From an uncultured Spirochaetota bacterium (lineage in GTDB: Bacteria > Spirochaetota > Spirochaetia > Treponematales > Rectinemataceae): a stretch of DNA of 32,244 nucleotides. The notes below the pieces were generated by a model that was not told the origin of the DNA, did not search any database, and saw only the letters and a program-made list of their open reading frames with translations. Of this stretch, positions 25,893-31,704 are shown piece after piece (position 1 is the stretch's first letter; each line of letters begins with the position of its first letter). Position numbers and translations under genes: made by a program. Location: NCBI GenBank assembly GCA_903821875.1, contig CAIJMU010000024.1, forward strand, positions 1 to 32,244, written 5' to 3'.

Positions 25893-26858
25893 ATGAAACG
25901 GCCACTTCTTTTCGCATCCGTTGCGGTTTTTCTACTCTCCTTCAATTCCTGTGTCATCTTCCAGGCCGCCCGGGCAGTGCAGGGCATTCAGGACGCGCTG
26001 ACAGCCGAGTCTGATTTCGGGCTCGCCGCAGGGGCCCTGCCGACCCTCATCAAGGTCCAGGAAGGCCTCCTTGCAGCCAGTCCCGAGGACCAGGGAACCA
26101 TCGTCGGCACAGCCCAGCTCTACATCATGTACGGCAACGCCTTTGTGCAGGGCCCCGCCCAGGACCTCCCCTCCAGAGAGTTCGAGAAAAAGCGCTCCGA
26201 GGACCTCCGCGCCCGGAACCTCTACCGCCGCGCCTTTGTCCTCCTCGAGCCAGCGCTGAACCGGAAGGCACCAGGCATCGTGGAGACCTTCCGCAAGGGC
26301 CAGACCGACAAGGACGGCCTTCCTGCCGGCGCCAAGGCCATGCTCGCTCGTTTCGGCAAGGCCGATGTCGCCATGATGTACTGGTCGGCCGCCTCCATTC
26401 TGGCAGCCTTCTCGATCGACCCCCTGGACATGCGCGAGTCCTCCATCGTGAGCCTCGCCAAGGCCTTTCTTGACCGGGGCCTCGAACTCGATCCCGCCTA
26501 CGACAACGGCACGCTCCAGGATCTCGCGGTTTCAGTCTACGGCTCCTTTCCGCCTGAACTCGGCGGCGACAAGGCCAGGGCCGAATCTGCCTTCAGGAAG
26601 GGCATGGAAATCACCGGAGGCAGGTCACCCGGCCTCTACGTCACCTATGCAGCCACGATCTGTGTACCCAACGACGACTACGCGGGCTTCAAGAAAAACC
26701 TCGACGCCGCCCTCGCCATAGACCCCGAGGCCAATCCCAAATCCCGGCTCATGACCCTCATAACCCAGAACAGTGCCCGCCGCATGCTCGCCCACGCCGA
26801 GGACTACTTCCTCTCCATCCCTGGGGATGGAGCCGTTCCGGACCCATCCAACCAATGA
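25893..26858 (+). CDS. tatT: TatT-like TRAP-associated TPR lipoprotein
   Basis: 321 residues. The signal peptide ends in a spirochaete-type lipobox (LLSFNSC, Cys20). The rest is all-helical with TPR-like pairs, including QLYIMYGNAFVQGPAQ, YWSAASILAAFSIDPLDM and AKAFLDRGLELDPAYDNG. This matches TatT (Tp0956) of Treponema pallidum, a trimeric periplasmic lipoprotein with a hydrophobic pore that pairs with a TRAP P subunit. The P subunit follows 38 bp downstream. The start is chosen because the signal peptide begins there; the frame is open upstream to 25701, overlapping the preceding gene. There is no clear Shine-Dalgarno, in line with the promoter sitting directly before the ATG. Confidence 0.85.
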   Translation: MKRPLLFASVAVFLLSFNSCVIFQAARAVQGIQDALTAESDFGLAAGALPTLIKVQEGLLAASPEDQGTIVGTAQLYIMYGNAFVQGPAQDLPSREFEKKRSEDLRARNLYRRAFVLLEPALNRKAPGIVETFRKGQTDKDGLPAGAKAMLARFGKADVAMMYWSAASILAAFSIDPLDMRESSIVSLAKAFLDRGLELDPAYDNGTLQDLAVSVYGSFPPELGGDKARAESAFRKGMEITGGRSPGLYVTYAATICVPNDDYAGFKKNLDAALAIDPEANPKSRLMTLITQNSARRMLAHAEDYFLSIPGDGAVPDPSNQ

Positions 26859-26896
26859 CGCTGTCCCGCCGACGACACCACGACAAAGGACCCTCC

Positions 26897-27889
26897 ATGA
26901 AACGCACAATTGTTTCCATCATCGCCCTGGCGACCCTCGCCCTTCTCCCCCTCGGCGCGGAGGTCAACCTCAAGGTCGCCGCCTTCGTGCCCCAGAACAG
27001 CCCCTGGGATGCCGGATTGAAGCGCCTTGCCGCGGAGTTCGAGCGCATTTCAGGCGGCCAGGTCAGGGTCACCTTTCCGCAGAGCCTGAAGGGCGCCAGC
27101 GAGTCCGACATGATCCAGAAACTGAAGATCGGCCTCGACGGTGCCCTCCTTTCGACCTCGGGCCTCGCCCAGCTCGACAAGGATACCCTGTCCATCTCCA
27201 TGCCCTCGGTCATCGCCAACGATGCCGAACTCCACGCAGTGCTCCAGGCTGTCGAACCCATGATCAAGGCCGCGATCGACAAGAAGGGCTACACTGTCCT
27301 CCTGGTCACCCGCGCCGGCTGGGTCAGGCTCTACGGCCGCTCTCCGGTCAACACACCTGAAGATGTGGGGAAGCTCAAGGTCTCCGTGCCCCAGGGCGAC
27401 GAGCTCATCGAAAGCCTCTTCCAGAGCCTCGGCTCCAAGACCGTCAAGGGTGACTTCACCCAATTGTTCCTTCAGCTCCAGACTGGCGCCGTCGACGTCT
27501 TCTACACCAGCCCCGTGATGGTCGCCGGCCTCTGGTCCCAGTTCAAGGGCAAGGTCAGCTACATCTCGCCGGCTCCCATCGCTCCCTACATCGCCGCCCT
27601 CGTCTTCAGCAAGAAGGGCTGGGAAAAGGTTCCCGCCGAGTTCAGGCCCCAGCTCGAAGCCGCTGCCCAGAAGATCGCCGCCGACATGGAAGCCGACGGC
27701 GCCAAGATGGAAAGCGACGCCCTCGCCAACCTCCTCAAGGAAGGCATGAAGATGCCCACCCTCACGCCCGAGTACGCGAGTGCCTGGGGCCGGGTCTACG
27801 AGAGCAGGCCCCAGCTTTTGGCCTCCTTCTCGCCGGATTTCATCGCAACAGTCAACGCGGCTGTAGCCAGGGTGCGGGCGAAGAAGTAG
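26897..27889 (+). CDS. DctP-like TRAP transporter substrate-binding protein (P subunit)
   Basis: 330 residues with a signal peptide cleaved near residue 21 and no lipobox. The DctP family fold is clear (ASESDMIQKLKIGLDGALLS, GWVRLYGRSPVNTPEDVGKL, LQTGAVDVFYTSP). It should bind a solute in the periplasm and pass it to TRAP Q/M membrane subunits. Those subunits do not follow; the next gene is rnhA. In most family members the segment after PEDLKG carries an Arg that clamps the ligand carboxylate; here the sequence is LKVSVPQ, with Ser163 at that place. The ATG at 26897 has AAGGA upstream; an ATG at 26855 overlapping tatT would disrupt the signal peptide. Confidence 0.88.
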   Translation: MKRTIVSIIALATLALLPLGAEVNLKVAAFVPQNSPWDAGLKRLAAEFERISGGQVRVTFPQSLKGASESDMIQKLKIGLDGALLSTSGLAQLDKDTLSISMPSVIANDAELHAVLQAVEPMIKAAIDKKGYTVLLVTRAGWVRLYGRSPVNTPEDVGKLKVSVPQGDELIESLFQSLGSKTVKGDFTQLFLQLQTGAVDVFYTSPVMVAGLWSQFKGKVSYISPAPIAPYIAALVFSKKGWEKVPAEFRPQLEAAAQKIAADMEADGAKMESDALANLLKEGMKMPTLTPEYASAWGRVYESRPQLLASFSPDFIATVNAAVARVRAKK

Positions 27890-27909
27890 GGGTGGAAGGA
27901 AGGCGTGCA

Positions 27910-28356
27910 ATGGAACCAATTGTAATACACACCGACGGCGGCTGCTCAGGCAACCCCGGTCCCGGGGGCTGGGCCTTTGTCCTCGCTCAGGGCGCCCTCG
28001 AGGTCATCGGCTCAGGCGGCGAGGCGAACACCACGAACAACCGCATGGAGCTCCGCGCCGTCATCGAGGGCCTCCTCGAGGCCGAGCGCCGGGCCACCGA
28101 TGCCCCCGTAGAGCTGGTCACCGATAGCCAGTACGTCAAGAACGGCATCACTACATGGATCATTTCCTGGAAGCGCAATGGCTGGCGCACGGCCTCCAAG
28201 GCCCCCGTCAAGAACCAGGAACTCTGGGAGGAGCTGGATACCGTGTCCGCCCGCGTGAAGCCGCGCTATTCCTGGGTAAAGGGCCACGCCGGCCACGAGG
28301 GCAACGAGCGCTGCGATTCCCTCGTACAGGTAGAGATCGGGAAGTTCAGGACCTGA
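27910..28356 (+). CDS. rnhA: Ribonuclease HI
   Basis: 148 residues, typical for RNase HI. The four acidic catalytic residues are present in order: Asp in HTDGGCSGNPGPGGW, Glu in NNRMELRAVIEG, Asp in LVTDSQYVKNG, and Asp in GHEGNERCDSLV, together with the flexible-loop His (GHAGHEG). The basic handle region (SWKRNGWRTASKAPVKN) is also there. It degrades RNA in RNA-DNA hybrids, for example Okazaki primers and R-loops. The ATG at 27910 follows a GGAAGGA; a GTG at 27892 would add six residues and lose that site. It lies 20 bp after the TRAP gene and converges with the decayed Rpn gene. Confidence 0.95.
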   Translation: MEPIVIHTDGGCSGNPGPGGWAFVLAQGALEVIGSGGEANTTNNRMELRAVIEGLLEAERRATDAPVELVTDSQYVKNGITTWIISWKRNGWRTASKAPVKNQELWEELDTVSARVKPRYSWVKGHAGHEGNERCDSLVQVEIGKFRT

Positions 28357-28380
28357 GCCGGGGCTCTCACCCTCCCGCGC

Positions 28381-29090
28381 TTACAACTCCTCGATCTCCA
28401 CCGTCGAAAGTCCTGTCGCCTCCGCGATGACTGCAGTTGCAACGCCGAGCCGCTTCAGGTTCCGGGCAGCGGATAGGGCTTTGTCGCGCTCGCCATCTGC
28501 CCGGCCCTTCTTCTCGCCTTCCTGCATACCTTTCTTCTCGCCTTCCTGTATCGCCTCCGCTATCTCGGCATTGCGGGTCCATTCGTAGTCCTGGCGGCTG
28601 TCGTAAAGGATGCGTTCACGGTCCTGAAGTTTGAAGGTCGACATGATTTCAAGTGCCTCCTGCACGTCGGCGTCTGCCATCGATTCGGGCAGATCCTCTG
28701 GATCAAGCGTGTCACCCTCGGCAAGGAGGGTGAGCCATTTCCTTAACCCAGGACCTACACTATCCCAGTCAGGCCCCTTCTTCAAGTTGCGGAAAACCTC
28801 CAGTTCAATCGTGAGGATCAGGAAGTTCGGCGACAGGGTGTGTCCGGTCCTGCAGCAATGGGCTTCGAACACATGGAGCCAGGAGCCGTCGCCGAAGTGC
28901 GCCTCTCCGATGATCCAGATGGAGATGGCTGGACGATGGACGGCATATGAATCGCCCTTTCTGATCTGGCTGGTGTAAAGCTTGGACCAGGTGGTGAGCA
29001 TGCGGTTGTCCAGGGCAGATCCTTGTGGTCAATTGAACCGAATATTTTTTTAAACACGATATCAACGGTTGGTTTGATGCCGATTTGCAT
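28381..29090 (-). pseudogene. Decayed Rpn-family (PD-(D/E)XK) recombination-promoting nuclease
   Basis: A good start (ATG at 29090 with GGGAGG upstream) opens a frame encoding the family N-terminus IGIKPTVDIVFKKIFGS followed by DHKDL. Near 29015 the reading jumps to another frame that gives the middle and C-terminal parts: TTWSKLYTSQIRKGDSY, then RPAISIWII, ending in the typical charged tail with two QEGEKKG units (about 28500-28560). Roughly 60-90 residues expected between these parts, including the nuclease catalytic Asp/Glu/Gln, are missing. Internal deletion plus frameshift makes an active nuclease unlikely. A truncated 206-residue product starting at 29001 could still be made. Confidence 0.8.
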
Positions 29091-29193
29091 GGTGGTGCCT
29101 CCCACCGCCAGTACGCCCGGAGGTGGCAGCGGGAATTCAAAATCAAAGAAAAAATCGATAGAAAAGAACAAGGCTGAGGGTCAAACCCCGGGT

Positions 29194-29622
29194 TCAGGCA
29201 CTGAAACCAACAAGTTCCCTTATGCTCAATGGCGCGATAATGGATAGTCCCGGATGGGAGGGATAGTCCAGAAGGTCCCTATCGCCACTCACAAAATGGA
29301 CCGCAGCGGTGGCAAGAGTCAGATCGATGAAGACCTGGTCATGGCCGTCCCGGCAGGGCGGCAGTCCAGGATCGGAACCCGGATTGGGCGCTGTCTCGCA
29401 AAAAGGCAGAATCTCGGCCAGCAGCGACTTTTGCTCCGAGGCTGACAACTGGAACTTCGGATAGCTCAGGACTCGCAAAAGCTCCAAGGTTGTTGCCGAA
29501 CAGAGTACAGGAACAATCATCCCTGAGTTCCAGGCTTCCCGGAGCCACAACCACTGTTCCCTGCGGAAGAGAAGTGAAGATACGAGAGTATTCGTATCAA
29601 GCACGATCCGCAGGGGCTTCAC
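29194..29622 (-). CDS. PIN-domain toxin of a type II toxin-antitoxin pair
   Basis: 142 residues of the 'putative toxin, PIN family' kind. The acidic residues expected for the metal site are visible: Asp9 and Thr (VLDTNTLVSSLLF), Glu in TTLELLRVLSYPKF, Asp in RDGHDQVFIDLTLA, and Asp in VSGDRDLL. PIN toxins are metal-dependent ribonucleases. The GTG start overlaps the antitoxin stop (GTGA), so synthesis is coupled to the antitoxin. All core residues are intact, so the toxin is probably functional. Confidence 0.88.
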   Translation of the reverse strand: MKPLRIVLDTNTLVSSLLFRREQWLWLREAWNSGMIVPVLCSATTLELLRVLSYPKFQLSASEQKSLLAEILPFCETAPNPGSDPGLPPCRDGHDQVFIDLTLATAAVHFVSGDRDLLDYPSHPGLSIIAPLSIRELVGFSA

Positions 29623-29822
29623 CGACGCGCCCAGGCTACCGCGTCATCGATATCCCCCTCGCTGATCCCCATCTCCTCGAGCTTGGCCCGTACCTGCTCG
29701 GCTGCGTCAAGATTTACCGGAACAAGGACTATCTTTTCGCCTTCCTTGCGAACATCGAAGTAGAGGCTCTCGAATTGCTTGCTTTTCGCTTTTGGAATCG
29801 TGATCTGACTCTTGCTGGTCAT
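29619..29822 (-). CDS. AbrB/VapB-like antitoxin partner of the PIN toxin
   Basis: 67 residues. The N-terminus (MTSKSQITIPKAKSKQFE) resembles the swapped-hairpin DNA-binding fold of AbrB-type antitoxins. The C-terminus (KLEEMGISEGDIDDAVAWAR) is an acidic helix of the kind that blocks PIN toxins. It immediately precedes and overlaps the toxin gene, as expected for the pair. No good Shine-Dalgarno lies directly before the ATG; a GGAG sits instead before a three-codon frame that ends at this start codon. The inverted repeat at 29851-29873 may be its operator. Confidence 0.8.
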   Translation of the reverse strand: MTSKSQITIPKAKSKQFESLYFDVRKEGEKIVLVPVNLDAAEQVRAKLEEMGISEGDIDDAVAWARR

Positions 29823-29850
29823 CTAGGCTATCATGGCCTATCTCCGATTT

Positions 29851-29873
29851 GTAAGAAAGCAAGATATTCTTAC
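29851..29873. promoter_or_regulatory. Inverted repeat upstream of the PIN antitoxin gene, candidate operator
   Basis: GTAAGAA (29851-29857) and TTCTTAC (29867-29873) are perfect 7-bp inverted arms around a 9-bp spacer, about 30 bp upstream of the antitoxin start. AT-rich symmetric sites in this position are common autoregulation sites of toxin-antitoxin pairs. Confidence 0.45.
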
Positions 29874-29970
29874 CATTGCGTCAAGGCTGGGCCAGAGAAG
29901 CTGAGTCGTCCCGCCAATCAGCGTACTCGCAGGGCAGCCTCCCCCACGGCCGCGCCCGCCTTCCAGGAGT

Positions 29971-30189
29971 TCACCAGTGCGGAGGGCGGACGTTGCCGGA
30001 TACAGCCTGCTCCGAATCCGCCAGGAGCTCCCTGAGCTTCGCTGCCATCTCCCTCTGGAGTTTTTCCGAGCGCTCGAGCCGCGTTGAAAGCTCATAGACA
30101 GCCTTCGAAAGCTCGTCGATCGTGCGGTCTTGGTAGCTGGCCTTCGCCTCAAGAGCTTCGAGGCGGGCTTTTTGTTCGTTTATTTCCAT
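29971..30189 (-). CDS. slyX: SlyX-family coiled-coil protein
   Basis: 72 residues forming one long heptad coiled coil (ARLEALEAKASYQDRTIDEL, then LSTRLERSEKLQREMAAKL) and ending in PPHW, close to the PPHY end typical of SlyX. The family is widespread, its role not established. It lies between two toxin-antitoxin pairs but is not clearly part of either. The Shine-Dalgarno is weak. Confidence 0.75.
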   Translation of the reverse strand: MEINEQKARLEALEAKASYQDRTIDELSKAVYELSTRLERSEKLQREMAAKLRELLADSEQAVSGNVRPPHW

Positions 30190-30266
30190 CGTGCGCCTTT
30201 AGCTATATCGGATTGTCATAAGCTTTTTCACGTCGCGCCCAGGCTGGCGGAGGAGCTTGCCTAAGC

Positions 30267-30686
30267 CTACACCCCTACCAACTCCACACCGAAAACTTTC
30301 TCCAGCCGCTTCATGGTCTTCAGCGTGGGATTCGCGGTCTCGGGGTTTTCGAGCTTCTGATAAACCTGATACTTGACCCCAAGCTTGTCAGCCACCTCAG
30401 TCAAAGTCATGCCAGATTCCCTGCGTTTAGCGCGGAGCCAGAGGGCGAAGGAGACGGAGGGCGCGGGCTCGATCATGACGGCACTTTCGAAAGGAGAAGG
30501 CTCATTAAACTCGAGGCCGCGACTGATTACGGACATGATATAGCCAGAGAGCGCGTCTTGGGCCATGAACTCCGCTTCTTCCCGCGTTTCGCCGAAGGTC
30601 AGGCAGCCAGGGAGATCGGGGAATGAAACGTTGTAGGCCTTGTCAGCATCGTCCCATTCAAAGAGCGCTGGGTACGCGGTTTTCAT
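30267..30686 (-). CDS. hicB: HicB antitoxin with C-terminal HTH
   Basis: 139 residues. The N-terminal partly degraded RNase-H-like HicB domain (1-65) contains FEWDDADKAYNVSFPDLPGC and TREEAEFMAQDAL. Residues about 80-139 form an XRE-type helix-turn-helix (SGMTLTEVADKLGVKYQVYQ, then LKTMKRLEKVFGVEL). It should neutralise HicA and repress the operon through the HTH. The ATG overlaps the stop of hicA (ATGA). The proposed operator lies in the hicA promoter at 30875-30888. Confidence 0.92.
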   Translation of the reverse strand: MKTAYPALFEWDDADKAYNVSFPDLPGCLTFGETREEAEFMAQDALSGYIMSVISRGLEFNEPSPFESAVMIEPAPSVSFALWLRAKRRESGMTLTEVADKLGVKYQVYQKLENPETANPTLKTMKRLEKVFGVELVGV

Positions 30687-30862
30687 GTGAGACCTCCATC
30701 CTTGAGTAGCTTGTTGAGCGTTCCTTTCGGAATGTCCCGATTGGCATGAACTGGAATGGAAATCGTCATGCCGTCAGGCTTCATGACGTGATGGCTGGAC
30801 GAGATATGATCGAGAACCCACCCAGCCTTTTCGAGGCGCTTGACCGGTTCCCTGCCGCTCAT
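30683..30862 (-). CDS. hicA: HicA toxin (59 residues)
   Basis: Translation of the minus strand from the ATG at 30862 gives a complete 59-residue HicA: VKRLEKAGWVLDHISSSHHV, then a short MKPDGMTISIPVHANRDIPK segment, then GTLNKLLKDGGL. The double-stranded-RNA-binding-like fold and the catalytic His of the SSHH motif are present, and the IPKGTLNKLLKDGG end is diagnostic. HicA is a translation-independent mRNA interferase. It is followed by hicB in an ATGA overlap. The start lies 6 nt after the proposed -10 box, with only GGGG in between. Confidence 0.92.
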   Translation of the reverse strand: MSGREPVKRLEKAGWVLDHISSSHHVMKPDGMTISIPVHANRDIPKGTLNKLLKDGGLT

Positions 30863-30868
30863 ATCCCC

Positions 30869-30897
30869 ACACTACACCCTGCAAGGTGCAATGTCAA
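30869..30897 (-). promoter_or_regulatory. hicAB promoter with embedded palindromic operator
   Basis: Minus-strand TTGACA (complement of 30892-30897), a 17-bp spacer and TAGTGT (complement of 30869-30874). The spacer contains CACCCTGCAAGGTG (30875-30888), which is symmetric apart from one pair of positions, as expected for a HicB binding site. Confidence 0.55.
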
Positions 30898-31161
30898 AGT
30901 GTGAAGTACGCTTTCTGCAAGCCACGACATTGGATCGCCGGATTGGAAAGAGGAGGAGGTCCATGATCGGGTTGGGCGAGACCTGGCATAGGAACACAGG
31001 CCGGGATACTAGGATAGTACGGGCTCCACTCTTCTTGCCTTCGAGCGCGAGAAAGGAACCGCGCAAACAGGTCTCGGCAAAGAAGGGAGCGGTCTATTGC
31101 CCGAGAGTGCTGACTTGCCCTATCAGCTTCCCTGCTGAATACGTAATTCCTTACCCAGTAA
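30898..31161. other. Intergenic stretch between hicA and tRNA-Arg
   Basis: About 264 bp in which I see no credible gene, RNA or repeat. A plus-strand frame runs through it but has no family resemblance and continues across the tRNA and hairpin region. Confidence 0.5.
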
Positions 31162-31235
31162 TGAGACCAGCCCGGCTCGAACGGGCGACCTGCGGCTTAG
31201 AAGGCCGCTGCTCTATCCAGCTGAGCTATGGTCCC
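31162..31235 (-). tRNA. tRNA-Arg (anticodon UCU)
   Basis: A 74-nt cloverleaf on the minus strand. The acceptor arms GGGACCA and TGGTCTC pair with one G-T. The anticodon stem GCGGC/GCCGC closes the 7-nt loop CTTCTAA, giving anticodon TCT. The T arm has GCCCG/CGGGC around TTCGAGC. The discriminator is A, and CCA is not encoded. It reads AGA codons. Confidence 0.95.
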
Positions 31236-31240
31236 TCGCC

Positions 31241-31460
31241 AAGGAGGAAGCCCGTAGGCTTCCTCCTTGGCGGGACGAATTGCTGCGCAATTCGTCTACC
31301 CTCCACCAAAACTCCGCTAGCGCGGAGTTTCCTGTTCACGTGAAGTTTCGCTACGCGAAACTTCATAGATCACCCGGAAGCCCCTAGGCTTCCTCCTTGG
31401 CGTGACGAATTGCTGCGCAATTCATCTACCCACTATGAAAACTTCACGCTCCGCGAAGGG
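31241..31460. repeat. Cluster of about seven hairpins with a 56-bp direct repeat between two tRNA genes
   Basis: Perfect stems: 12 bp (31241-31252 with 31257-31268), 10 bp (31274-31283 with 31287-31296), 9 bp (31309-31317 with 31322-31330), 11 bp (31341-31351 with 31355-31365) and 7 bp (31376-31382 with 31387-31393). Further imperfect stems lie at 31404-31426 and 31442-31458. Loops are 3-4 nt. The segment 31246-31301 recurs at 31376-31431 with three mismatches. There is no coding frame of note. Confidence 0.9.
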
Positions 31461-31486
31461 CATCCCTGTCACAGGCCTGAACGATA

Positions 31487-31559
31487 TCGGGAAGGCGGGG
31501 ATCGAACCCGCGATCTTCAGGTCCCAAACCTGACGCCTTAGCCGCTGGGCTACTTCCCG
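31487..31559 (-). tRNA. tRNA-Pro (anticodon UGG)
   Basis: A 73-nt cloverleaf on the minus strand. The acceptor arms CGGGAAG/CTTCCCG pair perfectly. The anticodon stem TCAGG/CCTGA closes the loop TTTGGGA, giving anticodon TGG. The T arm is GCGGG/CCCGC around TTCGATC. The discriminator is A and CCA is not encoded. Confidence 0.95.
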
Positions 31560-31568
31560 CGAAGCGAA

Positions 31569-31597
31569 AGCTAAAACGCGCACGGAGGCCGTGTCAA
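31569..31597 (-). promoter_or_regulatory. Possible promoter of tRNA-Pro (and tRNA-Arg)
   Basis: Minus-strand TTGACA (complement of 31592-31597), a 17-bp spacer and a weak TTAGCT (complement of 31569-31574). The distance to the tRNA 5' end (31559) would leave a very short leader. Confidence 0.4.
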
Positions 31598-31615
31598 GGC
31601 ACTCGATGTTTTTGC

Positions 31616-31644
31616 TTGACAGCCCATTTTACCCACCCTACCAT
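31616..31644 (+). promoter_or_regulatory. Predicted promoter of the EF-G-like gene
   Basis: TTGACA (31616-31621), a 17-bp spacer and TACCAT (31639-31644). The leader of about 55 nt carries AAGGAG (31694-31699) before the ATG at 31705. It diverges from the tRNA-Pro promoter. Confidence 0.6.
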
Positions 31645-31704
31645 GGCTATGCTTCAGCCGAAACGCCGCATATTGGCTTTCTTCATTCCCTACAAGGAGC
31701 TTCT

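Noticed and set aside
28357-28380. Bidirectional terminator between rnhA and the Rpn remnant
   Set aside because: Only a 4-bp stem is visible and there is no T run.
30840-31343. 167-codon plus-strand frame across the tRNA-Arg gene
   Set aside because: It runs through the hicA start, a tRNA gene on the other strand and the hairpin cluster, and has no family resemblance.
31241-31460. CRISPR array
   Set aside because: The repeated units are themselves palindromes with two copies 130 bp apart, not short regular repeats with unique spacers, and no cas gene is in the window.
31162-31559. Integration attachment site at a tRNA 3' end
   Set aside because: I found no duplicated tRNA 3' segment on the far side of the accessory region and no integrase gene.
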